Source: Vreelandella azerica (GTDB lineage: Bacteria; Pseudomonadota; Gammaproteobacteria; Pseudomonadales; Halomonadaceae). Taken from it: DNA of 64,000 bases. Each line of letters starts with the position of its first letter. Within the stretch, counting starts at the first letter, position 1. Shown in pieces: positions 44,101 through 53,466 of this stretch. Where the stretch lies: positions 62,001-126,000 of the forward strand of contig NZ_JABFHI010000004.1 in assembly GCF_013112225.1 (NCBI RefSeq), written 5' to 3'. Under the pieces are notes generated by a model, which was given only the letters and a program-made list of their open reading frames with translations, did not search any database and was not told where the DNA came from. A program made the position numbers and the translations under genes.

Positions 44101-45026
44101 AGCCAGCGCAGCAATTCAAGCTGTAACGACAGGCAGCTACGGGTAGCATCGCGATCCTGCCAGTCACCTTGCAGACGCAGGCGAATGGCCATAACCGACA
44201 GCTGACGCAGCTCGATCTCGTCTTCTCTGAGCGGCTTACTGTCAGCAGCAAGCACCCGGCTGTAAGCGCCTTGGGGTGACAGACTACGCGGGTCTTGCGG
44301 TGCATCTGACCAGAAACTGGCAAGCTGTAAAAAACTGGGTTCCGGCTGTTGGCCAGACAAGGCCAGTAACTGCAGGTAGCTATTGTAATGCTCATGCGCC
44401 GCTGCCATCTGATCCTTTTCCGCTAATTGCTTGACCAGACGCTCGTGAAAGGGGCCATAGCCTGAAAAACGGCTGACTAAGGCCTCCAGCAACTCATCAG
44501 GCACCTCGGCACATTCCTCAAGTACCTGCTCGGCAAAACGGATGACTCGCTGACGCCACTCGTTACGCACCTGTACCAGCCAGCGCTGAAACTCACCGCA
44601 AGTCGCCAGTTGTAACTCTTCAACCAGATCTCCCTGGTAACAGCTCATCACCGCTTCCAGGGTTTCAAGGTTCTGCGGGCCTTCCAGCAAACGCTGCAGT
44701 TCATGGAGATCCACCCGCCAATGAGGGAGAAGTTGAAAAGCAATTGTTTGCCTGGAAACGGTCAACACCTTGTCGGCGTTATCACCTAACGATTGACGCA
44801 GGCAGTGCAGAGCATGACGCAAATTGGTGCGCCCGGAGGATAGTCCCTGATCCGGCCATAGCAGTTCTGCCAGGGCAGCCCTGTTAATGGGCTGACGATG
44901 AAGCAGAAGATAAACCAGTAGTGCTTTTACCTTGTCGTAACTGAAATGGGTGATGACATCATCGCCCTGAGTTAGCGAGAAATGCCCCAAAAGCACCAGT
45001 TGATCAGTTTCACGAGCATCGAGCAT
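41130..45026 (-). CDS. SARP-like multidomain regulator: winged helix, BTAD, decayed cyclase domain, AAA ATPase, helical repeats
   Basis: This 1298-residue protein has an OmpR-type winged helix (about residues 10-105; NRAALAELLWPDQ, SGRTNLRHALHCLRQSLGD), a bacterial transcriptional activator domain (about 105-240), then a segment (about 274-450) that follows the class III nucleotide cyclase pattern (LAAGLHSGRVVY, ASEGSELVISQEA). The usual metal-binding Asp and the Asn of the cyclase motif are absent, so it is probably inactive. Next is an ATPase: NLVGRE, Walker A GPSGMGKSAL (about 495-504), Walker B LVLMLDDLQWLDEP (about 620). The last 450 residues are TPR-like helical repeats. Such STAND-like ATPase regulators sense a ligand or partner. 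It starts 29 bases after miaE on the same strand. Confidence 0.85.
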   Translation of the reverse strand: MLDARETDQLVLLGHFSLTQGDDVITHFSYDKVKALLVYLLLHRQPINRAALAELLWPDQGLSSGRTNLRHALHCLRQSLGDNADKVLTVSRQTIAFQLLPHWRVDLHELQRLLEGPQNLETLEAVMSCYQGDLVEELQLATCGEFQRWLVQVRNEWRQRVIRFAEQVLEECAEVPDELLEALVSRFSGYGPFHERLVKQLAEKDQMAAAHEHYNSYLQLLALSGQQPEPSFLQLASFWSDAPQDPRSLSPQGAYSRVLAADSKPLREDEIELRQLSVMAIRLRLQGDWQDRDATRSCLSLQLELLRWLERQCHHLGGFWLPGATGGLGLACFGTHGPAHQLAELVALYEHCRQALPLECQRHWSGEGDPPRFELAAGLHSGRVVYLPERQLADPLGQVTQTSLELMSASEGSELVISQEASQHMPPALDLQPRLVSRLVASDGRVRLRALVLGRNEGGRDAMPPNLVGRETSLRTLRDALARAGIGLRQSVLVRGPSGMGKSALMVGFRQLELSRDAAICWQPATRLSVLEPYGVARHLVAWHLDATLDVETLLQLQARLGMKTLSDSQQQLLEEALGVRDVQEVSQLIHNGEALELVVNLLHAVIEYQAAERTLVLMLDDLQWLDEPSFKVLSGLQARLPINTAFMLVASHHGRETLPVKLHWDQQVTLGRLDQLQSSRLLSQLSRRYRIHLSPRLRTQIIERCDGVPLYMQEICRRLDMDRREGRTVQFDDLPKGLLGLLASRIDQLEQDRHVAHVAAVLGKRFRLDFLAECCELDQVALQQALSHMRQLEIIEPVEHESQEYEYQFSHQLLQEAAYLSCPRDVRVRLHQQVVSLIEERFPMWISRHPGDFAAHLRRSGHYARGARYFELAAREALKVSANRTAQRMADFGLASLRHVEHQAEREISLLTVRGQAAFALEGHGSPTAHESFLRARELLLSDEGEASDEPEDIEQIFLVKWGLWVGRSQRYAHADAFALASTLADLAAKLDDPRYQRLADYARAHCEYWAGKIQQAYDHLDEIDPLNSPMMIEWLPFSDHPQVTAACFQGWALCLRGDYQRAERQVSAAIRLAEKIGHPGTLAMALLFAAALYRQLGHVHLAARHAERAEAMTGTPDLQLWQISAQGVIGWQQALSGDAAGVLKLRQSLEQMAELNGRDHYQRPVLWYSDACIAVGELAAAEDYLDQCLVIARERNTLFLPELAVQLAQVRDKMGYSPDDVRRLLELAIEQAQEHGNRHQELAAWALWLTRIAPDDASAREAFRCLLAEVNHTDAPVLVRWVSLLDHRMAPESLEG

Positions 45027-45055
45027 GGTACATATCCTGGTGGGCAGCCAGCGGT

Positions 45056-45712
45056 TCAGCGTGGAACACCGCTGTGAAAACGGAACGCCGTATCGGGCGA
45101 TGTAATAAGCGCCTGTTCACACGCGACAAACAGGGCAATGCGATCATCAATGGGGGCCTGCGTCTGCTGACGCGCCAATAGAAGATAGTCTTCGAAATGA
45201 CGGCCTTCTGACTTTACCAGCGTACGATAAAATTTTGCCAGTTCTTCATCGAGATACGGTATTAGACGTGCAAAGCGCTCACAACTGCGCGCCTCTATCA
45301 GGGCACCGATAATCAACAAATCAATCAGGCGCTCTGGGTCGCTGCTGCGCATGTGTTGACGTAGACCCTCAGCGTAACGGGATGCCGTCAGGTGATGGTA
45401 GCCAACGCCACGGCTCTCCATCAGGGTCACCACCTGCTCAAAATGCAGCAGCTCTTCACGGGCAAGCTGTGACATCTTGCTAAGCAACAGAGGCTGATCC
45501 ACGTAGCGGTATAGAAGACTCATGGCTGTCGATGCCGCCTTCTTCTCACATTGCGCGTGATCAATCAACAGGATATCCGGGTTGGCATACGCCCATTCCA
45601 GCCAGGCAGGCGGTGTCGGACAACCCAGGAAGTCCAGGAGACTTTCCGGGAGAAGATCATCAGCTTGCAAATGATGAGGCGCTTTCTGTAATGCAGCAGG
45701 AGGATTCGACAT
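45056..45712 (-). CDS. miaE: tRNA-(ms2io6A37) hydroxylase MiaE
   Basis: MiaE is a diiron monooxygenase that hydroxylates the ms2i6A modification at position 37 of tRNA. The ferritin-like diiron ligands are seen in IDHAQCEKKAAS, AREELLHFEQV and the second pair IEARSCERFA and KSEGRHFEDYL. Length 218 residues is normal. I take the ATG at 45712 (MSNPPAAL); a TTG five codons upstream is possible. It is the first gene before the large regulator, so they may form an operon. Confidence 0.93.
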   Translation of the reverse strand: MSNPPAALQKAPHHLQADDLLPESLLDFLGCPTPPAWLEWAYANPDILLIDHAQCEKKAASTAMSLLYRYVDQPLLLSKMSQLAREELLHFEQVVTLMESRGVGYHHLTASRYAEGLRQHMRSSDPERLIDLLIIGALIEARSCERFARLIPYLDEELAKFYRTLVKSEGRHFEDYLLLARQQTQAPIDDRIALFVACEQALITSPDTAFRFHSGVPR

Positions 45713-46137
45713 AGCGTTTTTACTCAAACCTTTTATAAAGATTGTACAATAGTTAAGCGCAGTTACCTACGACCTCTCGGTAACGGCTGAACTCTTTCGC
45801 TATATGGTAACGCGCCACCCATGGAATCACATCTGCCTGAAGCCCGAACAATTGGCAAATATGCTTGCTGCTAAAATACTTGCTCCCAAAGTACTTGCTC
45901 CCAAAGTGCTTACTCCCAAAGTGCTTACTCCCAAAGTGCTTGCTCCCAAAGTGCTTGCTCCCAAAGTACTAGGACACTCCACCAGCATCATCTTAACATT
46001 GTCGACAGTTTACCGTAGAATAATCAGCATCCAACTGGACGCTGTTTGTCAAGCGTATAAGTGAAGCTGGCGAGACGCTCATTGCCACGCAATGCTCTTA
46101 TCGGCAGTTAACATAAAGTAAATGAGAGGACCCCATC
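45713..46137. other. Intergenic region with tandem repeats upstream of acnB
   Basis: The stretch holds promoters for miaE (leftward) and acnB (rightward) and the 15-base tandem repeat at 45861-45980. An ORF at 45804-46064 reads through the repeat (APKVL units) but has no SD and looks accidental. Confidence 0.5.
45861..45980 (+). repeat. 15-base tandem repeat upstream of acnB
   Basis: Six good units of GTRCTTRCTCCCAAA run from 45876 to 45965 (unit variation only at positions 1, 3 and 7), flanked by one degenerate unit on the left (ATGCTTGCTGCTAAA) and a partial one on the right. It ends about 160 bases before acnB. Confidence 0.92.
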
Positions 46138-48741
46138 GTGCTTGAAGCTTACCGCCAACATGTCGAAGAACGCGCTGCAGAGGGCGTCCCACCCAAGCCG
46201 CTGAATGCAGAACAGGTTGCTGCACTCATTGAGCTTTTGAAAAACCCACCCGCCGGTGAAGAAGAATTCATTCTTAAACTGATCACTGATCGCGTTCCTC
46301 CAGGTGTGGATGAAGCTGCCTACGTCAAGGCAGGTTTTCTGACCGCCATCGCCAAAGGTGAAGCATCATCTCCCCTGATTGACAAAATTCACGCCGTCAA
46401 GCTGCTTGGTACCATGCAGGGCGGCTACAACATCGTCTCCATGGTCGAGCTTCTGGACAACGAAGAGCTGGCAAAAGAAGTCGGCGAACAGCTCAAGCAT
46501 ACCCTTCTAATGTTTGATGCCTTTCATGATGTGGAAGAGCGCGCCAAGAACGGCAATGCAGTCGCCAAGGATGTCATCCGGTCCTGGGCAGAGGCTGAGT
46601 GGTTCCTGTCCAAGCCAGCGCTTGAAGAGAAAATCACCCTGACCGTCTTCAAGGTGCCGGGTGAAACCAACACTGACGACCTTTCTCCGGCGCCGGATGC
46701 CTGGTCGCGCCCGGACATCCCACTGCACGCTCGCGCCATGCTCAAAAACGAGCGTGACGGTATTGAGCCTCAGGAACAAGGCCAGATTGGCCCTCTTCAG
46801 CAGATTGAAGACGTCAAGACCAAAGGCTTCCCGGTTGCCTACTTGGGTGACGTCGTGGGCACAGGTTCTTCACGCAAATCAGCCACCAACTCAGTGCTGT
46901 GGTTCTTTGGCGATGACATTCCCAATGTGCCCAATAAGCGCGCGGGCGGTTTCTGTTTTGGCGGCAAGATTGCTCCTATCTTCTTCAACACCATGGAAGA
47001 TTCCGGCGCTCTACCGATCGAAATGGATGTTTCCAACCTCAACATGGGCGACGTCATCGACGTTTACCCCTATGAAGGTAAGGTCTGTAAGCACGGTACT
47101 GATGAAGTGCTGACTAGCTTTGAACTCAAAACCCAGCTTATTCTGGATGAAGTTCGCGCAGGTGGTCGTATCCCGCTGATCATCGGTCGCGGTCTGACCG
47201 GCAAAGCACGTGAATCCCTCGGCCTTGAAGCTTCCGACGTGTTCCGCCTACCGGACCAGCCTGCTGATACTGGCAAAGGCTTTACCCTGGCTCAGAAGAT
47301 GGTCGGCAAGGCGTGTGGCCTGGAAGGCGTTCGCCCCGGCATGTACTGCGAGCCCAAGATGACCACTGTCGGCTCACAGGACACCACTGGCCCGATGACC
47401 CGCGACGAGCTTAAAGATCTGGCTTGCCTGGGGTTTCAGGCAGATCTGGTCATGCAGTCTTTCTGTCACACAGCCGCCTATCCGAAGCCGGTTGACGTCG
47501 ATACTCACCACACCTTGCCCGACTTCATCATGAACCGTGGCGGCGTTTCCCTGCGCCCGGGTGACGGCATCATCCACAGCTGGCTGAACCGTATGCTGCT
47601 GCCTGATACTGTAGGTACTGGTGGTGATTCACACACCCGCTTCCCGCTGGGTATTTCCTTCCCCGCTGGTTCCGGCCTGGTGGCCTTTGCTGCAGCCACT
47701 GGCGTTATGCCGCTGGATATGCCGGAATCTGTCCTGGTACGTTTCAAAGGCAAGCGTCAGCCGGGCGTTACCCTGCGTGACCTGGTGCACGCTATTCCGC
47801 TTTACGCCATCAAGCAAGGCCTCTTGACCGTTGAGAAATCCGGCAAGAAGAATGCCTTCTCGGGCCGCGTCCTGGAAATTGAAGGTCTTGAAGATCTGAC
47901 CGTTGAGCAGGCGTTCGAACTTTCCGATGCCTCTGCCGAACGCTCGGCGGCGGGTTGCACCATCACCCTGTCTGAAGAAAGCGTGACCGAATACCTGAAC
48001 TCCAACATCACCCTGCTTAAGTGGATGATGGCCAACGGTTACGGCGACGAGCGCACTATCAGCCGTCGTATTGAAGGCATGCAGGAATGGCTGGCTAACC
48101 CGAGCCTGATGCGTGGCGACAAAGACGCCGAATACGCCGAAGTGATCGAGATTGATCTGGAAGAAATCAAGGAGCCGGTTCTCTGCGCGCCGAATGATCC
48201 GGACGATGCCCGCCTGCTTTCCGATGTTGCTGGCGAGAAGATTGATGAAGTCTTCATCGGCTCATGCATGACCAACATTGGCCACTTCCGTGCGGCAGGC
48301 AAACTGCTTGAGAAACAGCCCGCTGGCAGCCTGAAGACACGCCTGTGGCTGGCACCGCCGACCAAGATGGATCAGCACCAGCTCACCGAGGAAGGCTACT
48401 ACGGCATCTACGGCCGTGCTGGCGCACGCATGGAAATGCCGGGCTGCTCGCTGTGCATGGGTAATCAGGCGCGCGTTGCTTCCAAGAGTACGGTAGTATC
48501 CACCTCAACCCGTAACTTCCCCAACCGTCTGGGTGATGGCGCCAATGTCTATCTGGCTTCAGCTGAACTTGCTGCTGTTGCCGCAGTGGAAGGTCGTCTG
48601 CCGTCGGTTGAAGAGTACCAGCGCTACATGAGCGAGTTTGATGCCATGGCCGGTGAGATCTACCGCTACATGAACTTCCACGAGATCGAGGAATACCAGA
48701 AGATCGCCTCAAACGTGATTCCGGTTGCACAAGAAGCCTGA
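46138..48741 (+). CDS. acnB: Bifunctional aconitate hydratase 2 / 2-methylisocitrate dehydratase AcnB
   Basis: AcnB isomerises citrate to isocitrate in the TCA cycle through a [4Fe-4S] cluster. The 867-residue protein has the HEAT-like N-terminal domain (about 1-160), the swivelling domain with [12 protein letters not shown], and the catalytic domains with [19 protein letters not shown] and the cluster cysteines in [12 protein letters not shown] and [10 protein letters not shown]. It starts at a GTG (46138) with GAGAGGACC as SD. E. coli AcnB can also bind mRNA as an iron sensor; this may hold here. It is unbroken. Confidence 0.97.
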   Translation: MLEAYRQHVEERAAEGVPPKPLNAEQVAALIELLKNPPAGEEEFILKLITDRVPPGVDEAAYVKAGFLTAIAKGEASSPLIDKIHAVKLLGTMQGGYNIVSMVELLDNEELAKEVGEQLKHTLLMFDAFHDVEERAKNGNAVAKDVIRSWAEAEWFLSKPALEEKITLTVFKVPGETNTDDLSPAPDAWSRPDIPLHARAMLKNERDGIEPQEQGQIGPLQQIEDVKTKGFPVAYLGDVVGTGSSRKSATNSVLWFFGDDIPNVPNKRAGGFCFGGKIAPIFFNTMEDSGALPIEMDVSNLNMGDVIDVYPYEGKVCKHGTDEVLTSFELKTQLILDEVRAGGRIPLIIGRGLTGKARESLGLEASDVFRLPDQPADTGKGFTLAQKMVGKACGLEGVRPGMYCEPKMTTVGSQDTTGPMTRDELKDLACLGFQADLVMQSFCHTAAYPKPVDVDTHHTLPDFIMNRGGVSLRPGDGIIHSWLNRMLLPDTVGTGGDSHTRFPLGISFPAGSGLVAFAAATGVMPLDMPESVLVRFKGKRQPGVTLRDLVHAIPLYAIKQGLLTVEKSGKKNAFSGRVLEIEGLEDLTVEQAFELSDASAERSAAGCTITLSEESVTEYLNSNITLLKWMMANGYGDERTISRRIEGMQEWLANPSLMRGDKDAEYAEVIEIDLEEIKEPVLCAPNDPDDARLLSDVAGEKIDEVFIGSCMTNIGHFRAAGKLLEKQPAGSLKTRLWLAPPTKMDQHQLTEEGYYGIYGRAGARMEMPGCSLCMGNQARVASKSTVVSTSTRNFPNRLGDGANVYLASAELAAVAAVEGRLPSVEEYQRYMSEFDAMAGEIYRYMNFHEIEEYQKIASNVIPVAQEA

Positions 48742-48846
48742 TCCACGCAACATAAGACATGCTACATCAGCAACGTTATCGCCGATGCTCGCAACATCGC
48801 AGGTGCAAGGCTTCAGGATAGAGCCAATCACCTGAGTCGATGACCC

Positions 48847-48884
48847 AACGCCTCGCACTGGATCACCAGGCGGGGCGTTTTTTA
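48847..48884 (+). terminator. Terminator after acnB
   Basis: The ten-base stem AACGCCTCGC / GCGGGGCGTT (one G-T pair) with a 13-base loop runs into TTTTTT. Confidence 0.85.
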
Positions 48885-48942
48885 TTTGCCCCTACACCCA
48901 CTCTCTCATTTGACTGTTCAATACCTAAAAAGGAGTCTTGTC

Positions 48943-49437
48943 ATGAATACCTCTTCTATCGTCACCCCAGATATCTGCGATGCCCACCCAGACGTGGCCG
49001 TTTTAGAGCCTATCTTCGCCAATTTTGGTGGCTGCGATGCCTTTGCAGGCCCAATCCGCACCGTCAAATGCTTTGAAGATAACTCCATGGTTAAGCAGGC
49101 TGTCGCGGAACCGGGTGAAGGCGCAGTGCTGGTCGTCGATGCCGGAGGCTCTTACCGCTGCGCCATGCTCGGCGACATGCTGGCGAAACAGGCTGTTGCC
49201 AATGGCTGGGCGGGCATCGTGATGTACGGCTGCGTCAGGGATGTAGATGTGCTGGCAACTCTAAACCTGGGTGTTCAGGCGTTGGGTAGTCATCCACGCA
49301 AGAGCGAGAAACGCGGTGAAGGTCAACGCGATATCAGCGTGCATATCGGTGGTGTAGAGATGGTGCCTGGCCAATGGTTATATGCCGATAACAACGGCAT
49401 TCTGGTTGCTGAACAGCAGCTTGCACTGCCCGAATAA
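48943..49437 (+). CDS. rraA: RraA-family protein (ribonuclease E inhibitor/aldolase-like)
   Basis: This 164-residue protein has the RraA pattern: [23 protein letters not shown], the [24 protein letters not shown] block with G-G-R-like GSYR, and [19 protein letters not shown] with the family Arg-Asp. E. coli RraA inhibits RNase E; other members are 4-hydroxy-4-methyl-2-oxoglutarate aldolases. Both use the same fold, so the role is open. SD AAGGAGTC before ATG; it is separated from acnB by a terminator. Confidence 0.92.
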   Translation: MNTSSIVTPDICDAHPDVAVLEPIFANFGGCDAFAGPIRTVKCFEDNSMVKQAVAEPGEGAVLVVDAGGSYRCAMLGDMLAKQAVANGWAGIVMYGCVRDVDVLATLNLGVQALGSHPRKSEKRGEGQRDISVHIGGVEMVPGQWLYADNNGILVAEQQLALPE

Positions 49438-49450
49438 CCCGGATCTGCTT

Positions 49451-49486
49451 GCCAGCGCGAGCCATGAATGCCACGCTGGCATTTTT
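49451..49486 (+). terminator. Terminator after rraA
   Basis: The stem GCCAGCG / CGCTGGC with a 16-base loop is followed by ATTTTTAG. Confidence 0.75.
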
Positions 49487-49506
49487 AGCCTCTATTCTAG
49501 GGTGCC

Positions 49507-51389
49507 ATGCAGCCACTTAACATCCTTGTTCGTTTACTGCTAAATACCCTGCGGGAGCACCTGCGTCCGCTAATTGCCTTTCATCTGTTTTTTACCTTGC
49601 TGGCCTCCTTACTGCTCCTGCCTGGTGTGGGCTGGATCTTGCGGTGGATATTTGCCCAGCTTGATCACAGCGTGATTACCACGGATGCATTAATCGACCT
49701 GCTGTTCAGCCCCATAGGTTTACTGATCGCCCTGCCGGTATTGTTAAGCGCTTTCATTGTGCTTTATTGGCAACAGGCTGGCATGTTACAGGTTGCCATA
49801 CGCCCACGCGCCAATCACTATCGGCTGGCCCTGATAGCCTTATGGCTCAGCACGCGCCGCTTGCCAGCCCTTATCGGGCTGGCGACTGTTCAGGTCGGCG
49901 CCCACCTACTGCTGGTGGCGCCTTTTATGCTCGCTATTACCGGGCTTTATGATAGCTGGCTCGGTGGATTGGATATCTATTACCTTCAGGTGGTACGCCC
50001 ACCGGTGCTGTGGTATTTCATTGCTTCAGCCTTGCCTATCGTCGGTATCTGGGCATGGCTGGCCAGCTGGCTTTACCTGCGCTGGGTGCTGGCACTGCCT
50101 CTGGTGTCACTAGAAAGCATCCCCCGCTGCAGGCACTCAAGCAAAGCGTTAGCTTGACGCGTGGGTGGCAGCGCTCAATCGGTTTTGCGGTGTTAGCCGT
50201 TCTTGCGATCATCATTGTCCTGCCTATTCTGGTCACCTGGATGTTTGATCACCTGTTCACACCATTATTGTGGTGGCTACCCGAGCATAACGCCCTACTG
50301 ATTCCTGCCACCCTGGCCTACCTGACCGGCTATGTGCTGCTAACTCTGGGCATCACCTTTCTGGGCATTGCGGTTAATGCGCTGCTATCTGCCAACCTTT
50401 ATAGCCAGTTAGCCCACCCTAGACCACAGGTAGAACTGCCCCCAGCTTCTCACCCCGGGCGCTTGGCCTGGGCAGTTGAGCTTGGGGTGGTGATATTTGC
50501 TGCGTTTCAGGCCTGGTGGATTCTGACCAGCTTTGAGCTGGACGATAATGTCGACATCATTGCCCATCGTGGCAGCTCCATGGTGGCACCTGAAAACACC
50601 CTTTCCGCTGTACGTCAGGCCCTGGTTGATGGCGCCAACAGTATAGAAATTGATGTCCAGCTATCCTCTGATCAGGAAGTTGTGCTTTACCATGACCGCA
50701 GCTTACAGCGCCTGACCGGGGATCGGCGCAAACTGACGGAGTTGACCCGCACTGAACTTGGCGAGTTTGACGTTGGCCGCTGGTTTGATGAGCGTTTTCA
50801 GGGCGAGCGTATTCCTGGCCTTGATGAGACACTCAAAGCTGTTCGGGGCAGTGCGAGCCTAATGATCGAACTTAAACCGCAGTTTGGTCAGGAGCGCCAG
50901 CTTGCCGATAGGGTTCTGCAGGTACTTGACGAGGAAAACCAACAGCGGCTGACCTGCTGGTCAGAGGCCACTGATAGCATTCAGGCATACGTTGACTGCG
51001 GTTTTCCTGATGTATTTACTGAAATGCGCATTGCAGCAATGTCACCTTCACTATTGCGCTATGTTGAAAGCGCCACCCCACAACTGCGCACCACCCTGCT
51101 GGCTCAGCTGATCATGCCAGGCACCCTTAACCGTCGAGGCTTTGATGCGCTCGGGTTACGCCATAATCGGATTACCCGCAATGAGATCCGCCTGGCCAGA
51201 GCTTACGGTTATGAGGTGCATGCCTGGACGGTAAACAGCCAGGCACGCATGTCGACGCTTATTGACATGGGCGTTGATGGGATTATTACTGACTATCCGG
51301 CACAGCTTAACCAACTCCTGACCGACCGCCGCGAACTCAGCGACGGCGGCCTGATGCTGGTCAAACTGCGTAACTGGTTACGCGAATAA
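49507..51389 (+). CDS. Membrane-fused glycerophosphodiester phosphodiesterase, one frameshift
   Basis: The N-terminal 340 residues form a membrane domain with about six to eight segments (glycerophosphoryl diester phosphodiesterase membrane domain). The C-terminal 250 residues form a GDPD barrel with the catalytic start IIAHRGSSMVAPENTLSAV, the metal ligands EIDVQLSSDQEVVLYHD, and the end VHAWTVNSQ and GVDGIITDYP. The break near 50119 is repaired by one C in the C run, giving PPLQALKQSVSL. Repaired length is about 627 residues. It would release glycerol-3-phosphate from deacylated lipids at the membrane. It is convergent with ggt. Confidence 0.88.
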
Positions 51390-51393
51390 ACGC

Positions 51394-53188
51394 TTATTCG
51401 CCCATGACAATGCCTTCGCGGCGCGGATCAGCGCCACCGAACAGGCTTCCGTCCGGCTGGCGCATAATCGCCTGTAGCCCGCTGGTCAGATCCCGCTCAC
51501 TGACGTCATGGCCCAGTGCTTCCAGAGCAGACAGCGTCTCTTGTGGATAGCCCTCGGCTTCTAAATAGACCGCCCCCCAAGGTCACGGCATGGGGCAAAT
51601 TCAGTGCTTCCTGGGCATCAAGCCCCCAGTCGCGCAGCGCCACCAGGGTTCGGGCGGTGTAGTGAATGATCGCAGCACCGCCGGGCGAGCCCAGGCTTGC
51701 CAACAAGTCACCACTCTCACGATCGAACACCAGGGTCGGGCTCATACTGGAACGCGGTCTTTTATTCGCCTCAACCCGGTTAGCAACCGGCTGGCCATCC
51801 ACTTCCGGCACAAAGGAGAAATCGGTCAGCTGGTTATTCAGCAGATAACCACCAGAAAGCCCTGTGCCACCATCAGCCAGAATCCGCGAGCCAAACGCCT
51901 GTTCAATCGAGGTGGTCATGGCCACCGCGTTGCCATCCTGATCAATGATACTGATATGGCTGGTGCCGTATTCTGGCTGCGCAGGTGCAGGGGCGAAACT
52001 TACCTGCATATCACCCGGTTTACCCGGCTGAGCAGCGCCGCTACCCATGCTGGCTTCCGCCTCGATCAGGCTGGCCCGCTCTGCCAGATAATCACTGTTC
52101 AGCATAGTGTTCCAGTCACCGCCGGGGGCCTGAACAAAATCAGGGTCGGCGATATACAGGCCGCGATCAGCAAACGCCAGCCGTGAGGCTTCCAGGAACT
52201 GATGCAGCCAACTGCTGGAAGGTAGCCCATCATCAAGCGGCGCCTCCAGCATAGGCTGATTATCCATCATACCGAGTATCTGCATGATGGTGAGATGACC
52301 TGAAGACGGTGGCGGAAACCCACACACCTCCCACTGCTGCCAGGGCGTACACAGCGCTTCCCTCTCTGGTGCTTCGTAGGCAGCCAGGTCGTCCATGCGC
52401 ATATTGCCCGGGCGCTGCGGATGCGCCGCCACGCGATTGACAATATCTTCGGCGATCGGGCCGGCATACAGCGCCTGGCTTCCCTTGGCCGCTATCTGGC
52501 GCAGAATGTCGGCCAGCGCTGGATTACGCAGTGTTTCACCTACCGCAATGGGCTCGCCTGTATCAGTATAATAGAAAGCCCTGGCAAGCTCGTTGTCACG
52601 CAGGGTGGCATCATCAGCCAGACTGGTATGAAGGCGCTCGCTGACGGCGAAGCCTTCCTCGGCCAGCGTAATAGCCGGTGCAAACAGGCTTTCCCAAGGC
52701 AGCTGGCCATGCTGTGCATGCGCGTTTTCAAGCATCCTGACAAGCCCCGGTACCCCAACGGACAGACCACTGTTAACCGCATCCGCAAAGCTCAGCGGTT
52801 CACCGTCTTTACCTATAAACAGGGTTTCATCAACGCCTGACGGCGCTTTCTCGCGGCCATCGAATGTCTGAACAAACTGGCCATCATAATGCATCAGAAA
52901 ACCACCCCCGCCGATACCGCTGGACTGGGGTTCTACCAGAGTCAGCACCATCTGCACGGCCACCGCTGCATCAATGGCATTCCCTCCGGCTTTGATCACC
53001 TGATAACCGGCATCGGTTGCCAGCGGGTTAGCTGCCGCCACCGCAAAGTTCTGATTTTCCCAGCCAGGCTTTTCTGCAAAGCCTGTTTCCGTTTCTGGTG
53101 AGATAGCCGGTGTTTCATAGCTGAAACCACTGGCATACAGCGGCAGCAGCATAAAGCTCAACGGTAAAGCATATTTCCAATGGCGCAT
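51394..53188 (-). CDS. ggt: Gamma-glutamyltransferase, one frameshift
   Basis: Ggt is a periplasmic self-cleaving Ntn hydrolase that attacks gamma-glutamyl bonds such as in glutathione. A signal peptide spans the first 25 residues. The substrate-binding SGIGGGGF, the nucleophile Thr in YGTSHISIIDQDGNAVAMT, and the SSMSPTLVF motif are present. The frame breaks near 51578 in a G6 run; removing one G or adding two gives GAVYLEAEGYPQETLSAL and a normal end at 51394 (REGIVMGE). Repaired length is about 598. I choose ATG at 53188 (MRHWKYALP) with GAGGACG as SD over the ORF start 12 codons upstream. Six 16-base repeats lie just upstream. Confidence 0.92.
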
Positions 53189-53228
53189 GAGACGTCCTCT
53201 TGATGAATGATCCTGACAACGCACTGTC

Positions 53229-53324
53229 TTTACAAAGTGCTGTTTTTACAAAGTGCTGTTTTTACAAAGTACTATATTTACAAAGTACTATATTTATAAA
53301 TTACTATATTTATAAACTACTATA
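53229..53324 (+). repeat. 16-base tandem repeat upstream of ggt
   Basis: Six consecutive 16-base units: two of TTTACAAAGTGCTGTT, two of TTTACAAAGTACTATA, then TTTATAAATTACTATA and TTTATAAACTACTATA. They lie about 40-135 bases before the ggt ATG, where its promoter should be. Confidence 0.92.
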
Positions 53325-53406
53325 CGCCATTAATAACGCCAGAACATTTGGCGAGATCCGTTGTTGCAGCCTCGTCGTGAAAAGTGCTCGCTAATAAATA
53401 CTAGCC

Positions 53407-53441
53407 AATAAAAAAGCCCAGCGGCAGCCGGGCTTTTTATT
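53407..53441. terminator. Terminator after ppsA
   Basis: AATAAAAAAGCCC / GGGCTTTTTATT with an inner GGC-GCC extension; A and T runs on both sides allow termination in either direction. It lies 26 bases after the ppsA stop. Confidence 0.85.
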
Positions 53442-53466
53442 GTTCACAAAAACACTATGGAGTCAC

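Noticed and set aside
43610-44146. A 178-codon plus-strand ORF opposite the large regulator
   Set aside because: It is a shadow frame of the high-G+C regulator gene and lacks any start signal.
45861-45980. Tandem repeats as a CRISPR array
   Set aside because: Units are directly adjacent with no spacers, and no cas genes are in the window.
45804-46064. An 86-codon ORF containing repeated APKVL units upstream of acnB
   Set aside because: No ribosome-binding site; its periodicity simply comes from the 15-base DNA repeat being a multiple of three, and the flanking residues look random.
51590-52186. A 198-codon plus-strand ORF opposite ggt
   Set aside because: It is antisense to the conserved ggt core and has no SD.
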